A stretch of 64,000 bases of DNA from Mycobacterium deserti (GCF_025345615.1 NZ_JAODWD010000001.1:1057304-1121303), one strand, 5' to 3'; counted from the stretch's first letter, positions 16,455 to 25,489 are shown. A program made the numbers and translations. Notes: a model not told the origin generated them from the letters alone.

Positions 16455-17584
16455 CCGCGACCGGTCGCGGCAGAATGGCTGTCACGGCGCTGGTGGTCGC
16501 CATGACGCTGAGCGGTTGCGGGTGGCGTGGGGTGAACTCGATGGCCCTGCCGGGTACCGCGGGCGACGGGCCCGACGCGTTCCAGATCCAGGCCCAGCTA
16601 CCCAATGTCACCAATATCGAACAGAACTCGCGGGTGCGCGTCGGCGACGCGACCGTCGGAAACGTCGTTAAGATCGAACGGCAGGGCTGGCATGCGTTGG
16701 TCACCATGCGACTCGACGGTGATGTGCGGCTCCCGGCGAACGCCACCGCCAAGATCGGGCAGACGAGCCTGCTCGGATCGCTGCACGTGGAACTCGCGCC
16801 TCCGGTCACCGAACCGGCCGAGGGCCGGCTGCACGAAGGCTCGCTCATTCCGCTGACCGCTACCGGGAGCTACCCGACGACTGAACAGACGTTGGCGACC
16901 GCCTCCCTGCTGCTCAACGGCGGTGGTCTGGGCAAGCTGCAGGAGATCACCAAGGCGTTCGCAACCGGCTTCGCCGGTCGGGAGCGCGATGTGCGCAGCC
17001 TGCTGTCGCAACTCTCCGAGTTCGTCGGACACCTCGAGAGCCAGGTCGGTGCCATCGTCGAGGCGACCGACAGCCTGAATCGGTTGGTTGGCCAGTTCGC
17101 CGCGGAGAAGGAGACAATCGACGAAGCGCTCCGAACCATTCCCCGGGCGTTGTCCACCCTTTCCGATCAGCGCGACAACCTCGGCGAAGCCCTGGTGCAG
17201 CTCGGCAGATTCAGCGCGCTGGCGGCGGACTCAGTCGACAGGACAAAAGAGACACTCGTCGCCGAGCTCAACGACGTCGCGCCGGTGCTGGAGTCGCTGG
17301 GCGACACCGGCCCCGCGCTGACTCGTGCGCTCGGAATCCTGCTCACCTTCCCGTGGCCCAAGGAGTCGTTGGGCAAGTGGATGCGCGGAGACTTCGCCAA
17401 CAGCACCTTCGTCGTCGACTTGACCTTGAGCCGACTGGACTCCGCCTTGTTCACCGGTACACGGTGGGAAGGCGATCTAACCCAGCTGGAGTTGCAGTGG
17501 GGCCGCACCATCGGGCAGAAGCCCAGCCCGTATACCGCGGGCAATCCCCTTGTGGCGCCGTATCGATTCGATCAGGGACCATAG
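16451..17584 (+). CDS. mceE: MceE-family lipoprotein subunit
   Basis: The 377-aa product is the lipoprotein member of the Mce complex: a hydrophobic signal ends in the lipobox LSGC with Cys23 as the lipidation site. An MCE domain (RVGDATVGNVVKIE) and the helical needle follow. GTG 16451 overlaps the mceD stop; ATG 16475 is a possible shorter start. MceE lipoproteins are thought to anchor the far end of the hexamer. Confidence 0.92.
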   Translation: MTATGRGRMAVTALVVAMTLSGCGWRGVNSMALPGTAGDGPDAFQIQAQLPNVTNIEQNSRVRVGDATVGNVVKIERQGWHALVTMRLDGDVRLPANATAKIGQTSLLGSLHVELAPPVTEPAEGRLHEGSLIPLTATGSYPTTEQTLATASLLLNGGGLGKLQEITKAFATGFAGRERDVRSLLSQLSEFVGHLESQVGAIVEATDSLNRLVGQFAAEKETIDEALRTIPRALSTLSDQRDNLGEALVQLGRFSALAADSVDRTKETLVAELNDVAPVLESLGDTGPALTRALGILLTFPWPKESLGKWMRGDFANSTFVVDLTLSRLDSALFTGTRWEGDLTQLELQWGRTIGQKPSPYTAGNPLVAPYRFDQGP

Positions 17585-17585
17585 C

Positions 17586-19025
17586 GTGATACTCGGCAGA
17601 CGGATCGCCGTCCAACTGGTCGCGTTCGCCGTCATCTCTCTGATCGCCGCGGCAGTGATGGTCGGCGGTTACATGCAGCTGCCCGGTCGGGTGCTGGGGG
17701 TCGGCGAATACACCGTCACGGTCGAACTGGACCAGTCGGGCGGTCTTTACCGCAACGGCAACGTCACCTATCGCGGCACCGAGGTCGGCCGGGTGACCGA
17801 CGTGCGGTTGACACCGCGCGGAGTGGCAGTCGACCTGTCTCTGGAAGCCGACGTGCCGATTCCGGCGGACCTCGATGCACAGGTGCACAGCGTCTCGGCG
17901 GCGGGCGAGCAGTACGTGGCGCTGGTGCCGCGCGAGCCGGCGTCGTCTCGTTCTCTGAAGGACGGCGACGTGATCCCGCGTGAGCGCACGTCGGTGCCGC
18001 CCGAGGTGAGCGGTCTCCTGGACCAGGCCAACCGCGGACTGCTCGCCATTCCGCGGGACGACCTGTTGGTGGCGGTCGACGAAACCAACACGGCGCTGGG
18101 CGGACTCGGCCCTGAGTTGTCCCGCATCGTGCACAGTCTCACGACGCTGTCCGGTGATGCGCACGCGAACCTGGGTGCCCTCACCGATCTGATCGAACGG
18201 GCGCCGCCGGTGCTCGACTCGCAGACCGCCACGTCCGATGCGATCGCGGCGTGGGCAGACCACACCGCCACAGCGCTGACGCAGGTCCGCGCCGAGGACG
18301 ATTCGGTGGGAGGTCTTCTGAAGGACGGTAGTGCCGCGGTCGACGAAGCCCGGCAATTAGTTGATCGCCTGAAACCAACGCTGCCCCTGCTGCTCGCGAA
18401 TCTGGTCACCGTCGGACAGGTGCTGTTGGACTACAACGCGAACCTCGAGCAGATGCTGGTGTTGTTTCCGCAGAGCATGGCGGTCGCCCAGGCGGGCATC
18501 GTTCCCGACAAGGACGTCCCCGGCCCCGAGCGCGGTGCTCCCTACTTGAACTTCAACCTCAACTTCGGCATCCCGCCGCTGTGCACGACCGGGTTTCTGC
18601 CGGCCTCGCAGCGCCGCGTACCCACGTTCGAGGACCATCCGGAGCGCCCACCGGGCGACCTGTATTGCCGTGTGCCACAGGATTCTTCCTGGAACGTCCG
18701 CGGTGTCCGCAACATCCCGTGCGCGACCGTTCCGGGTAAGCGGGCACCGACCGCACAGATGTGTGAGAGCGACCAGCAGTATGTGCCACTCAATGACGGG
18801 GTCAATTGGAAAGGTGACCCGAACGCGACGCTGTCGGGTCAGCCGGTACCCGAGCTTTTACCACTGTCCGAGCCACCACCGCCTCCGCTCGCCGTGGCGG
18901 ATTACGATCCGGCGACCGGCCAGTACTTCGGTCCGGATGGCAAGGTGTACACCCGCGCCGATCTCGCGACACCGCAACGGCAGGACCGCAGTTGGGAGTC
19001 ACTCATTCTTCCGCCTGCCGGCTAG
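17586..19025 (+). CDS. mceF: MceF-family subunit, last gene of the mce operon
   Basis: The 479-aa protein has an N-terminal membrane segment (about 8-28), an MCE domain (VTYRGTEVGRVTDV), a helical region and an extended cysteine-containing C-terminal part (IPPLCTTGF, GDLYCRV, NIPCATV, AQMCES). The GTG start lies one base after the mceE stop. Its last 23 bases overlap the end of the TRAP permease gene on the other strand. No Mas/Mam-type accessory genes follow, unlike the mce1 and mce4 loci of M. tuberculosis. Confidence 0.92.
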   Translation: MILGRRIAVQLVAFAVISLIAAAVMVGGYMQLPGRVLGVGEYTVTVELDQSGGLYRNGNVTYRGTEVGRVTDVRLTPRGVAVDLSLEADVPIPADLDAQVHSVSAAGEQYVALVPREPASSRSLKDGDVIPRERTSVPPEVSGLLDQANRGLLAIPRDDLLVAVDETNTALGGLGPELSRIVHSLTTLSGDAHANLGALTDLIERAPPVLDSQTATSDAIAAWADHTATALTQVRAEDDSVGGLLKDGSAAVDEARQLVDRLKPTLPLLLANLVTVGQVLLDYNANLEQMLVLFPQSMAVAQAGIVPDKDVPGPERGAPYLNFNLNFGIPPLCTTGFLPASQRRVPTFEDHPERPPGDLYCRVPQDSSWNVRGVRNIPCATVPGKRAPTAQMCESDQQYVPLNDGVNWKGDPNATLSGQPVPELLPLSEPPPPPLAVADYDPATGQYFGPDGKVYTRADLATPQRQDRSWESLILPPAG

Positions 19026-20988
19026 TGCGGCGCATCACCAGGTTGACGACGACGGCCGCCGCGAGCAGCCCAGCACCGATGGCCATCGTCACCGGGCTCA
19101 GATACAACAACAACGCGGCCGCCGGCGCGCAGAGAACACGCTCCGGCCATCCCGCCTCGCGGATCATCCAGGCGCCCGTGACCACCGCCAGTGCGGCCAC
19201 CGCCAACGCGCCGACCGCGCCCGTCCACAGCATGTCCAGCACGGAGCGCAAACCGAGCAGGCCTTCGCCATTGTCGGTGAGCACGAATGCGAACGGCACC
19301 AGGAACGCGGGCAGCGTGTATTTCCAGGTCTGCCACATGGTGGCGATCACCCGACCGCCGGTGATCGCCGACGCGGCCACCGCGGCGAGCGCGGTCGGCG
19401 GCGTCACCTCCGAGAGCACCGCGAAGTAGAACACGAACATCGCGACCGCCGGCGCGGCGACGCCCAGGTCCTGCAGCGCAGGCCCGATGATCACCCAGCT
19501 GATCACGAACGACGCTGTGACCGGAACGGCGAGGCCGAGCACGGAGACCGCGAGGGCGGCGAAGATTGCGGTGAGAATCAGCACCGCCGTGGGGTTCTCG
19601 GTGATCGCGCGCGCGGTGTTGACAAGGATGGAGTTCAACTGCAGGCCGAGTCCGGTCCTGCTGATCATCGCCGCGATGACGCCGGCCGCGGCGCATACGG
19701 CCGCGACGGAGAGCACGCCGCGTACCCCGGTGGCCAGTGCGCGATACAGCTTGATCGGGGTCAGGCGGTGCTCGCGATCGAGATATGACAGCACGATCTG
19801 CACCACGGTGGCGTACACCACTGCCCGCATCGCGGACATGTCCAGCGCCAGGAAGAGGACGATCGTCGCGAGCGAAATCAGGTGATAGCCGAAACGTCCC
19901 AGCAGCCGCCACACCGACTCGGTTGTGACCTCGACTTCCCTTGTGCCGTAGCGCCTGGCGTCGATTTCGACGGCCAGGAGGATGCCGAGGTAGTACAGGA
20001 TCGTCGGCACGATCGCCCACACCAGCACCGTCAGGTAGGGCACCCCGAGGTACTCGGCGATGATGAAGGCGGCGGCACCAAGCGTCGGTGGTGAGAGGAT
20101 CGCGCCGATGCCCGCGGCGGCAAGCATGCCGCCCGCGTTCTCGCTCGGGTAGCCGGCCCGTTTGAGCACCGGCCAGGTCACCGAGCCCAGGCTGACTGTC
20201 GTAGCCGTACCGGATCCGGAGACGCTGCCCATCAGGAAACCGGCCATCGTCACCGTTCGCCCCGGCGCCGCGCGCGACTTCTTGAACGCGGCGAAGGACA
20301 GGTCGATGAAGAACTTGCTGGCGCCGGAAGCCTCGAGCACCGCACCGTAAATCGTGAACAGCACGATGTAGGTGGCCGCCACATCCAGCGGAACCCCGTA
20401 CAGACCCGTCGACTGGATGAACGAGGCGCTGATGATCTGGACCCAGTCGACGCCCGCGTGCGCGATGGCCGCGCCCTGTGGAAGGTAGCCGCCGTAATAG
20501 GCATACGCCAGCGCGAGCAAGCTCACGATCGGCAGCGGCCAACCGGTGGTCCGCCTGCAGGCTTCCAGCACGAGCAGCACCACGAGTGAGCCGACGATGA
20601 TGTCGACCATGCCGGGCGTGCCTTGCCGGCTCAGGAACTCGTCGAAACCTCCACCACCGTCGCCGATTTGGATAGGCAGCACCGGGTAGAGGCAGGCCAC
20701 CAATGCCACAGCCGCGAGCAGCCAGTCGAAAACGGTCGGATTGTTGCGCGGCACAGCCGGGTCTGACCCACGCCGTAGCCGCAGCCCGGAGCGGTAGCAA
20801 AGCAAGGTCAACGGCAGCACCGCGGCAAGGAACAGAATCAGCGAGACCTGGTTGCCCTGGGCGAGCGGGAAGAACACCTGATACAGCGCGAACAGTCCGA
20901 TCAGCACACAGGCGACGGTGACCGCGTGATGAACCCAGCCGGTCAGCTGCCGGGCCGGTTTCTCCTCTTCATACCCCGCGGTGGACAC
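19003..20988 (-). CDS. TRAP transporter permease, fused 4TM-12TM (DctQM-type, TAXI family)
   Basis: The 661-aa protein is strongly hydrophobic throughout and contains the large-subunit motif GSVSGSGTATTVSLGSVTWP, PSENAGGMLAAAGIGAILSPPTLG, and EVTPPTALAAVAAS. These are typical of fused TRAP permeases that work with TAXI binding proteins for sodium- or proton-driven uptake of organic acids. The start is GTG 20988. The upstream gene, 47 bases away, encodes the binding protein, with a strong hairpin between them. TRAP systems are uncommon in mycobacteria. The substrate is unknown, though it sits beside the Mce-linked catabolic cluster. Confidence 0.92.
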   Translation of the reverse strand: MSTAGYEEEKPARQLTGWVHHAVTVACVLIGLFALYQVFFPLAQGNQVSLILFLAAVLPLTLLCYRSGLRLRRGSDPAVPRNNPTVFDWLLAAVALVACLYPVLPIQIGDGGGGFDEFLSRQGTPGMVDIIVGSLVVLLVLEACRRTTGWPLPIVSLLALAYAYYGGYLPQGAAIAHAGVDWVQIISASFIQSTGLYGVPLDVAATYIVLFTIYGAVLEASGASKFFIDLSFAAFKKSRAAPGRTVTMAGFLMGSVSGSGTATTVSLGSVTWPVLKRAGYPSENAGGMLAAAGIGAILSPPTLGAAAFIIAEYLGVPYLTVLVWAIVPTILYYLGILLAVEIDARRYGTREVEVTTESVWRLLGRFGYHLISLATIVLFLALDMSAMRAVVYATVVQIVLSYLDREHRLTPIKLYRALATGVRGVLSVAAVCAAAGVIAAMISRTGLGLQLNSILVNTARAITENPTAVLILTAIFAALAVSVLGLAVPVTASFVISWVIIGPALQDLGVAAPAVAMFVFYFAVLSEVTPPTALAAVAASAITGGRVIATMWQTWKYTLPAFLVPFAFVLTDNGEGLLGLRSVLDMLWTGAVGALAVAALAVVTGAWMIREAGWPERVLCAPAAALLLYLSPVTMAIGAGLLAAAVVVNLVMRRTSRQAEE

Positions 20989-20993
20989 CGCCT

Positions 20994-21019
20994 CACCGGC
21001 CGGCGGCTGCCGGCCGGTG
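20994..21019. terminator. Intercistronic hairpin between TAXI binding protein and TRAP permease genes
   Basis: CACCGGCCGGC (20994-21004), loop GGCT, GCCGGCCGGTG (21009-21019): a perfect 11-bp GC stem with a 4-base loop, without a T-tract. It lies after the binding-protein stop (21036) and just before the permease start (20988). It probably stabilises the upstream message or attenuates read-through, giving more binding protein than permease. Confidence 0.6.
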
Positions 21020-21035
21020 TCGCGTTCGGTCTCGG

Positions 21036-22043
21036 TCAGTTCGCTGCGCCGAGCTCGTCGAGTGCTTTTTTGGCGCCGGGATGCAGCGGCACCGGGTTGG
21101 TCTGCTGGGCCGTGTCCAACGCGATGTCGTCGGCCGCCTTGTTCGCCTGCACGAGGTCGGCCTTGTGGTCGAACAGCGCCTTGGTCAGCACGCAGGCGGT
21201 GTTGCCGTCCATATCGTCTTTCACCAGAAGGAGATTGGGCACCACCACAGTCTGCACATCGGCGGGTGTCTGATAGGTGGCCGCCGGGATGATGCCGCGC
21301 TCATAGAGCGGGTTGATCTCCTGCAGCTTCGTCAGGGTGTCCGTCACGTCGAGGAGTTTGACGTTGCCGCGCTGGCTGACGAACAGGTCGGTGATGCCGC
21401 CGGTCGGCAGGCCGCCGGACCAGAACATCGCGTCGATCGAGCCGTCCTTCATACCCTCGACCGTCTTGCCGAGTTCGGTGCGCTGCGCCGAGATGTCCTT
21501 GCCGGGGTCGAGGCCGGCGGCTTCCAGCATCCGGTTGGCGATGACCTCGGTTCCGGAGTTCGGCGCTCCGGTGGAAACCCGCTTGCCGCGCATGTCGGCG
21601 ATGGTGTTGATGCCGGCGTCGCTGCGCGCGATCACCTGGGTGTAATTGTCGTATAGACGGGTCAGGGCCGCGATGGGCTGCTTCTCGTCGAACGACGCCG
21701 TGCCGTTGACGGCGTCGGCGGCGGTGTCGGCCAACGAGAACGCCACCTGATGGGTGCCGGCGACGAGCTGCTGAATGTTCTGCAGCGACGCCGAGGTTTC
21801 CGCGGCGGTGGCCTTCAGCTTGCCGCCGGTCTGCTGGCTGATCGCTTCCGCATATGCCCCGCCGAGGGTGTAGTAGACACCGGTGGTGTTTCCGGTCGCG
21901 ATGCTGATGCGAGCGTCGGCAGTCACCTCGCATGACGTCGGCTCCGCGGCCGCCGCGCCGTTTTCGTCGCCCCGCTGACCTCCACAACCGGCCAACACCA
22001 ACAACATTGCGCCGATAACGGCGCCCAGTCCGTATCGCTTCAC
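21036..22043 (-). CDS. TAXI-family TRAP transporter substrate-binding lipoprotein
   Basis: The 335-aa protein begins with a signal peptide ending in the lipobox LAGC (Cys20). The mature part has the TAXI signature: ISIATGNTTGVYYTLGGAYA near the N-terminus, followed by ALTRLYDNYTQVIARSDAGI and FWSGGLPTGGI. It captures the solute outside the membrane and delivers it to the fused permease encoded next. The GTG at 22043 lies inside a GGGGAGGTG run, so ribosome spacing is odd and a leaderless or slightly different start is possible. The solute cannot be named. Confidence 0.9.
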   Translation of the reverse strand: MKRYGLGAVIGAMLLVLAGCGGQRGDENGAAAAEPTSCEVTADARISIATGNTTGVYYTLGGAYAEAISQQTGGKLKATAAETSASLQNIQQLVAGTHQVAFSLADTAADAVNGTASFDEKQPIAALTRLYDNYTQVIARSDAGINTIADMRGKRVSTGAPNSGTEVIANRMLEAAGLDPGKDISAQRTELGKTVEGMKDGSIDAMFWSGGLPTGGITDLFVSQRGNVKLLDVTDTLTKLQEINPLYERGIIPAATYQTPADVQTVVVPNLLLVKDDMDGNTACVLTKALFDHKADLVQANKAADDIALDTAQQTNPVPLHPGAKKALDELGAAN

Positions 22044-22204
22044 CTCCCCATCATGGGTGTTGGGCGGTGCTTCACGGGCGGTTTCGCCGAGTTGAGTCGG
22101 ACCACGCTACCGCGCCTTCGTCACCGAGAATTTGCTGCAGGAGGGCTCCGCTGCTGCGTGGGACACTGTTCAGGTAGCAGGTTGCGGGCCGGGGAGGTGC
22201 GTAA

Positions 22205-23560
22205 GTGAGTGTGCTCGGCGCGTTCGAGTCGACGTGGTCGAATGCCCGGTCGACGTTCGGCGAAGGCAGCCCCGCGACCGGTGAACGGTACGACCAGAGC
22301 AGCAGCCTTCGCCAGATGCAGTCGGACCTGGAGTCCGCGGCGCCAGGGTCGCGCTGGACCGGTGCTGCCGCTACCGCTTACGACGCGGCCAACGCCGAAC
22401 ACCGTCGGGTGTTCGGCGAGCTGGCGAATCTGGATCGACGCTTGAAGGCACACGTCGACGCATCAGCGGCTGCCGTTGCCGCGGGGCGGTCGAACCTCGA
22501 TGCCGTCAGGCAGTGGGTGGCGGCTGCGGCGGCGTCACTTCCCCCCGGCCAGGCGGGAGAACAGATGAAGCTGGCCGTCGCGCAGAAGGGCATCAGCGGC
22601 GTCATCGACGTCCTGACCAAGTCCAACGGCGACTTGAACGCGATCGGCGAAAACCTGCGGGGCCTCGGGGCCGAGTACGAAGCGCTCAAGGACCAGAGGT
22701 TCGGCAAGGGCGACATCGCGATGTTTGCAGGTGGCGGTGAAGGTGAGAGGAAAGAGGACGGCTGGAAGCCGGACAACAAGTACGAGGAGGCGCTGCATGA
22801 GGCGGGCCTGCTTGACGAGGAGCCGACCGGTTACTACGCGGAATGGTTGCAGAACGCGGATCGGCAGAGTGTTTCACCCGGAACCATCGTCGACATTGCT
22901 GAGCGCCACGACATCACACCGGAGGATTTCGAGGTCCTCAACCGCATGGAAAAGGTGACCGACCCCGACGGAAAATCGTTCTTCCTCATTCCGAAGGGCA
23001 CCTCGGGCGACGACGCACGCAAGGCGGTACTCATGACGTACATCCTCAACGCGGGCACCGACTATGGCGAGGGTACCGACCGCGACTTCGAGCCCACCCC
23101 GTACTCCGCCGACGAGGTCCAGCGGATCATCGATCGTCAGAGTGCCAACTCATGGAGCTACGACCAAGACGTCGGCTTTGTGCTCGACAACGACGGAGCC
23201 TTGATGACGACCCCCAACGGCATGCTCATGGGAATGGGCGGCAACTGGGCGCAGGATCAGTTCAGTTGGTTGGGCGGCACAGCGTGGGGCGAGATCTTCA
23301 TGGAGAACATTGACCACTCCGCCGGAGCCGGCCCCGCCGAGCAACTCCGCCAGATTGCACAATCCGGTGTCTCGTGGAACGTCGGCGCTGACGGTGTACC
23401 GAGGGCGGGCACGCTCGATTTGGATCGGCTACTGCACCACGAAGAAATTCATTCGCAGCAGTGGGCCCGCGAGGGCTACTTCGGCATGATCTGGGACGTG
23501 GCGACCGACTTGGACAGGCTCGAAGACGAAGCAGGCCGGCGTGACGGAGGCTACAAGTGA
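22205..23560 (+). CDS. WXG-like ESX-associated protein with C-terminal HEXXH motif
   Basis: The 451-aa protein starts at GTG 22205 behind a strong GGGGAGG site. Residues 1-165 are helical and alanine-rich with a WTG turn (51-53), resembling WXG100/EspA-type type VII secretion substrates; I found no clear YxxxD/E signal. Residues 180-300 are an acidic region like that of mycobacterial TPR-repeat-region proteins. The C-terminus carries LLHHEEIHSQQWARE, giving HExxH at 412-416 with a downstream Glu (422), the pattern of a zinc metallopeptidase or a degenerate one. The next gene overlaps by four bases. Secretion and protease activity are both inferences. Confidence 0.65.
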   Translation: MSVLGAFESTWSNARSTFGEGSPATGERYDQSSSLRQMQSDLESAAPGSRWTGAAATAYDAANAEHRRVFGELANLDRRLKAHVDASAAAVAAGRSNLDAVRQWVAAAAASLPPGQAGEQMKLAVAQKGISGVIDVLTKSNGDLNAIGENLRGLGAEYEALKDQRFGKGDIAMFAGGGEGERKEDGWKPDNKYEEALHEAGLLDEEPTGYYAEWLQNADRQSVSPGTIVDIAERHDITPEDFEVLNRMEKVTDPDGKSFFLIPKGTSGDDARKAVLMTYILNAGTDYGEGTDRDFEPTPYSADEVQRIIDRQSANSWSYDQDVGFVLDNDGALMTTPNGMLMGMGGNWAQDQFSWLGGTAWGEIFMENIDHSAGAGPAEQLRQIAQSGVSWNVGADGVPRAGTLDLDRLLHHEEIHSQQWAREGYFGMIWDVATDLDRLEDEAGRRDGGYK

Positions 23561-24555
23561 TCCGTCGGGTTATCACCGTGGTGGCGGTGGTCCTGGCAAT
23601 TGCAGTGGCGTTCTTCGGCATTCGTGCCTGCCAGAATCTCAACCGTGACCCACACGCCGCGTCCCTCCCCCCGGCATTCGGCGTGCGCATCACCGACGGT
23701 GAACTCCGCATCTGGACAGGGGCGCCCTGCCGCAAAGTCAACCGAGTGACCGTCAACTTCTCATCGGAGAACGCCAGACTCGTGCTCATGCCGCCCCCGG
23801 GCGAGTGGGCGGTAGTCGAATACTTCAATCTGAACGGGCCTTATCCTGGATTGAACGTCGTTGAACAGTTGCCCGACGGCTTCGACTGGCGCGCGTCGCA
23901 GACGATCGACCTCTGGATGGACGCGGGTGAAGGCGCAGGATCTACCCCCTCCAACATCGCAGAGATCGTCGACGGATCAGCGCAGCATCCCGACGACACA
24001 TTTTGGTTTCAGGGGGTTGGCTGGCTCGGCCCCGCCGACGTCAAAGCGCAAGACGGCAAAACCTTTCTCAGCACGTGTACACCCGACCCGGCTGAAACAC
24101 CCTCGCTGCCAGTCGCATTCGGTGCTCGCGTCACCGACGGCAAGCTACACCTGTGGACAGGCTCACCGTGCGACAAGGTCAACGGGGTCACACTGGAATT
24201 CAAGCCCGACGCCACCAAACCTGACCATGTTGATCTAGCGCTCGGGAAGGCCGGCGACGCCATGGTGCAGCTCGAGCACTTCACCCTCGGCGATCCGGTG
24301 CCGGGGCTGAAGGTGACCGAGGCGCTTCCAGAAGATTTCGATTGGCGGGAGCAGCAATCGCTGACCCTGTCGGTGCACAGCCTCGGCCCCCACGAATTAT
24401 CGGAGACCGACCTCGTAGAGGTGATAGAGGGCTCGACCGCTCACCCGGACGACACGTATTGGTTCCAAGGCGTCGGCTGGCTGAATCCGGCGCAGGTGGT
24501 CGAGCAGAACGGAAAGACGTTCCTTGCCACGTGTACGCCCGACCCGAAGAAGTGA
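23557..24555 (+). CDS. Membrane-anchored protein with two tandem repeats, partner of the HEXXH protein
   Basis: The 332-aa protein has an N-terminal membrane segment or signal (about 5-22). Two homologous domains follow: residues 38-179 and 184-330. Each begins LPxAFGxRxTDG, contains WTGxPCxKVN and DDTxWFQGVGWL, and ends in CTPDP. Each repeat keeps two cysteines (58/174 and 205/326), so one disulfide per domain is likely outside the membrane. The GTG overlaps the upstream stop (GTGA), so the two are made together. It could be an immunity, chaperone or receptor partner of the upstream protein. I do not recognise the family. Confidence 0.7.
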   Translation: MIRRVITVVAVVLAIAVAFFGIRACQNLNRDPHAASLPPAFGVRITDGELRIWTGAPCRKVNRVTVNFSSENARLVLMPPPGEWAVVEYFNLNGPYPGLNVVEQLPDGFDWRASQTIDLWMDAGEGAGSTPSNIAEIVDGSAQHPDDTFWFQGVGWLGPADVKAQDGKTFLSTCTPDPAETPSLPVAFGARVTDGKLHLWTGSPCDKVNGVTLEFKPDATKPDHVDLALGKAGDAMVQLEHFTLGDPVPGLKVTEALPEDFDWREQQSLTLSVHSLGPHELSETDLVEVIEGSTAHPDDTYWFQGVGWLNPAQVVEQNGKTFLATCTPDPKK

Positions 24556-24564
24556 CCTCTGTGG

Positions 24565-25470
24565 CTACGCCCCGAACACCGGCAGCGGCGGACGCGACTT
24601 CGCCAACAGATCGGTCACGACCGGGCCCAGCTCGGCGGGGTCCCAACGTGCGCCCTTGTCAATCTCTGCCCCGCGGGCCCAGCCTTCGGCGACGCGAATG
24701 ATGCCGCCCTCGACCTCGAAGACCTTGCCCGTCACGTCTTTCGATTCGGCGCTGCCGAGCCAGACCACCAGCGGCGAGATGTTCTCCGGCGCCATTGCGT
24801 CGAAGTCCTTGTCCTGCGTCGACATCATGTCGGCGAACACCGTCTCGGTCATGCGGGTGCGCGCCGACGGCGCGATCGCGTTGACAGTGACGCCGTAGCG
24901 GCCCATCTCGGCCGAGGCCACCAATGTCATCGCCGCGATACCCGCCTTCGCCGCGCTGTAATTCGCTTGTCCCACACTGCCTTGCAGGCCCGCCCCGGAA
25001 CTGGTGTTGATGATGCGGGCGTCGACGGTGTTGCCCGCCTTCGACTGTGCCCGCCAGTACGCGCCCGCGTGACGCATGGTGGCGAAGTGTCCCTTGAGAT
25101 GTACGGCGACGACGGCGTCGAATTCCTCTTCGCTGGTGTTGGCGAACATCCGGTCGCGCACGATGCCCGCGTTGTTCACCAGGACGTCGAGTCCGCCGAA
25201 CGAGTCCACCGCGGTCTGGATGAGACCCTCGGCCTGCGCCCAGTCGGCGACGTTGGCGCCGCTGGTGACGGCTTCGCCGCCGGCGGCGGTGATTTCGTCG
25301 ACCACGGATTGGGCGGCGCTGCCCCCACCCGCGGGTGAACCGTCCAGGCCGACGCCGATGTCGTTGACCACAACGCGAGCGCCCTCGGCGGCGAACGCCA
25401 ACGCGTGCGCGCGCCCGATGCCTCCTCCCGCACCCGTGACGATGACCACGCGGCCGTCGAGCAGTCCCAT
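24565..25470 (-). CDS. Short-chain dehydrogenase/reductase, Rv3548c-like (KstR2 regulon)
   Basis: The 301-aa SDR has the NAD-binding TGAGGGIGRAHA motif near the N-terminus, NNAG, and the catalytic Ser and YSAAK. It resembles the dehydrogenase part of peroxisomal multifunctional enzyme type 2 and sits where Rv3548c sits in M. tuberculosis. ATG 25470 is preceded by AAGGAG; the frame open to 25686 is upstream read-through. It follows the second SDR by 19 bases in an operon driven from the KstR2 operator at 26279-26292. It probably oxidises a 3-hydroxyacyl-CoA of steroid catabolism, but the exact step is not established to my knowledge. Confidence 0.88.
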   Translation of the reverse strand: MGLLDGRVVIVTGAGGGIGRAHALAFAAEGARVVVNDIGVGLDGSPAGGGSAAQSVVDEITAAGGEAVTSGANVADWAQAEGLIQTAVDSFGGLDVLVNNAGIVRDRMFANTSEEEFDAVVAVHLKGHFATMRHAGAYWRAQSKAGNTVDARIINTSSGAGLQGSVGQANYSAAKAGIAAMTLVASAEMGRYGVTVNAIAPSARTRMTETVFADMMSTQDKDFDAMAPENISPLVVWLGSAESKDVTGKVFEVEGGIIRVAEGWARGAEIDKGARWDPAELGPVVTDLLAKSRPPLPVFGA

Positions 25471-25489
25471 ATCCGTTGTCTCCTTTGAG

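Noticed and set aside
10085..19025. Assignment of the operon as the cholesterol importer mce4
   Set aside because: It lacks the adjacent Mas genes and the mce4 flanks, has its own TetR regulator, and no KstR site precedes it; paralogue identity needs a tree.
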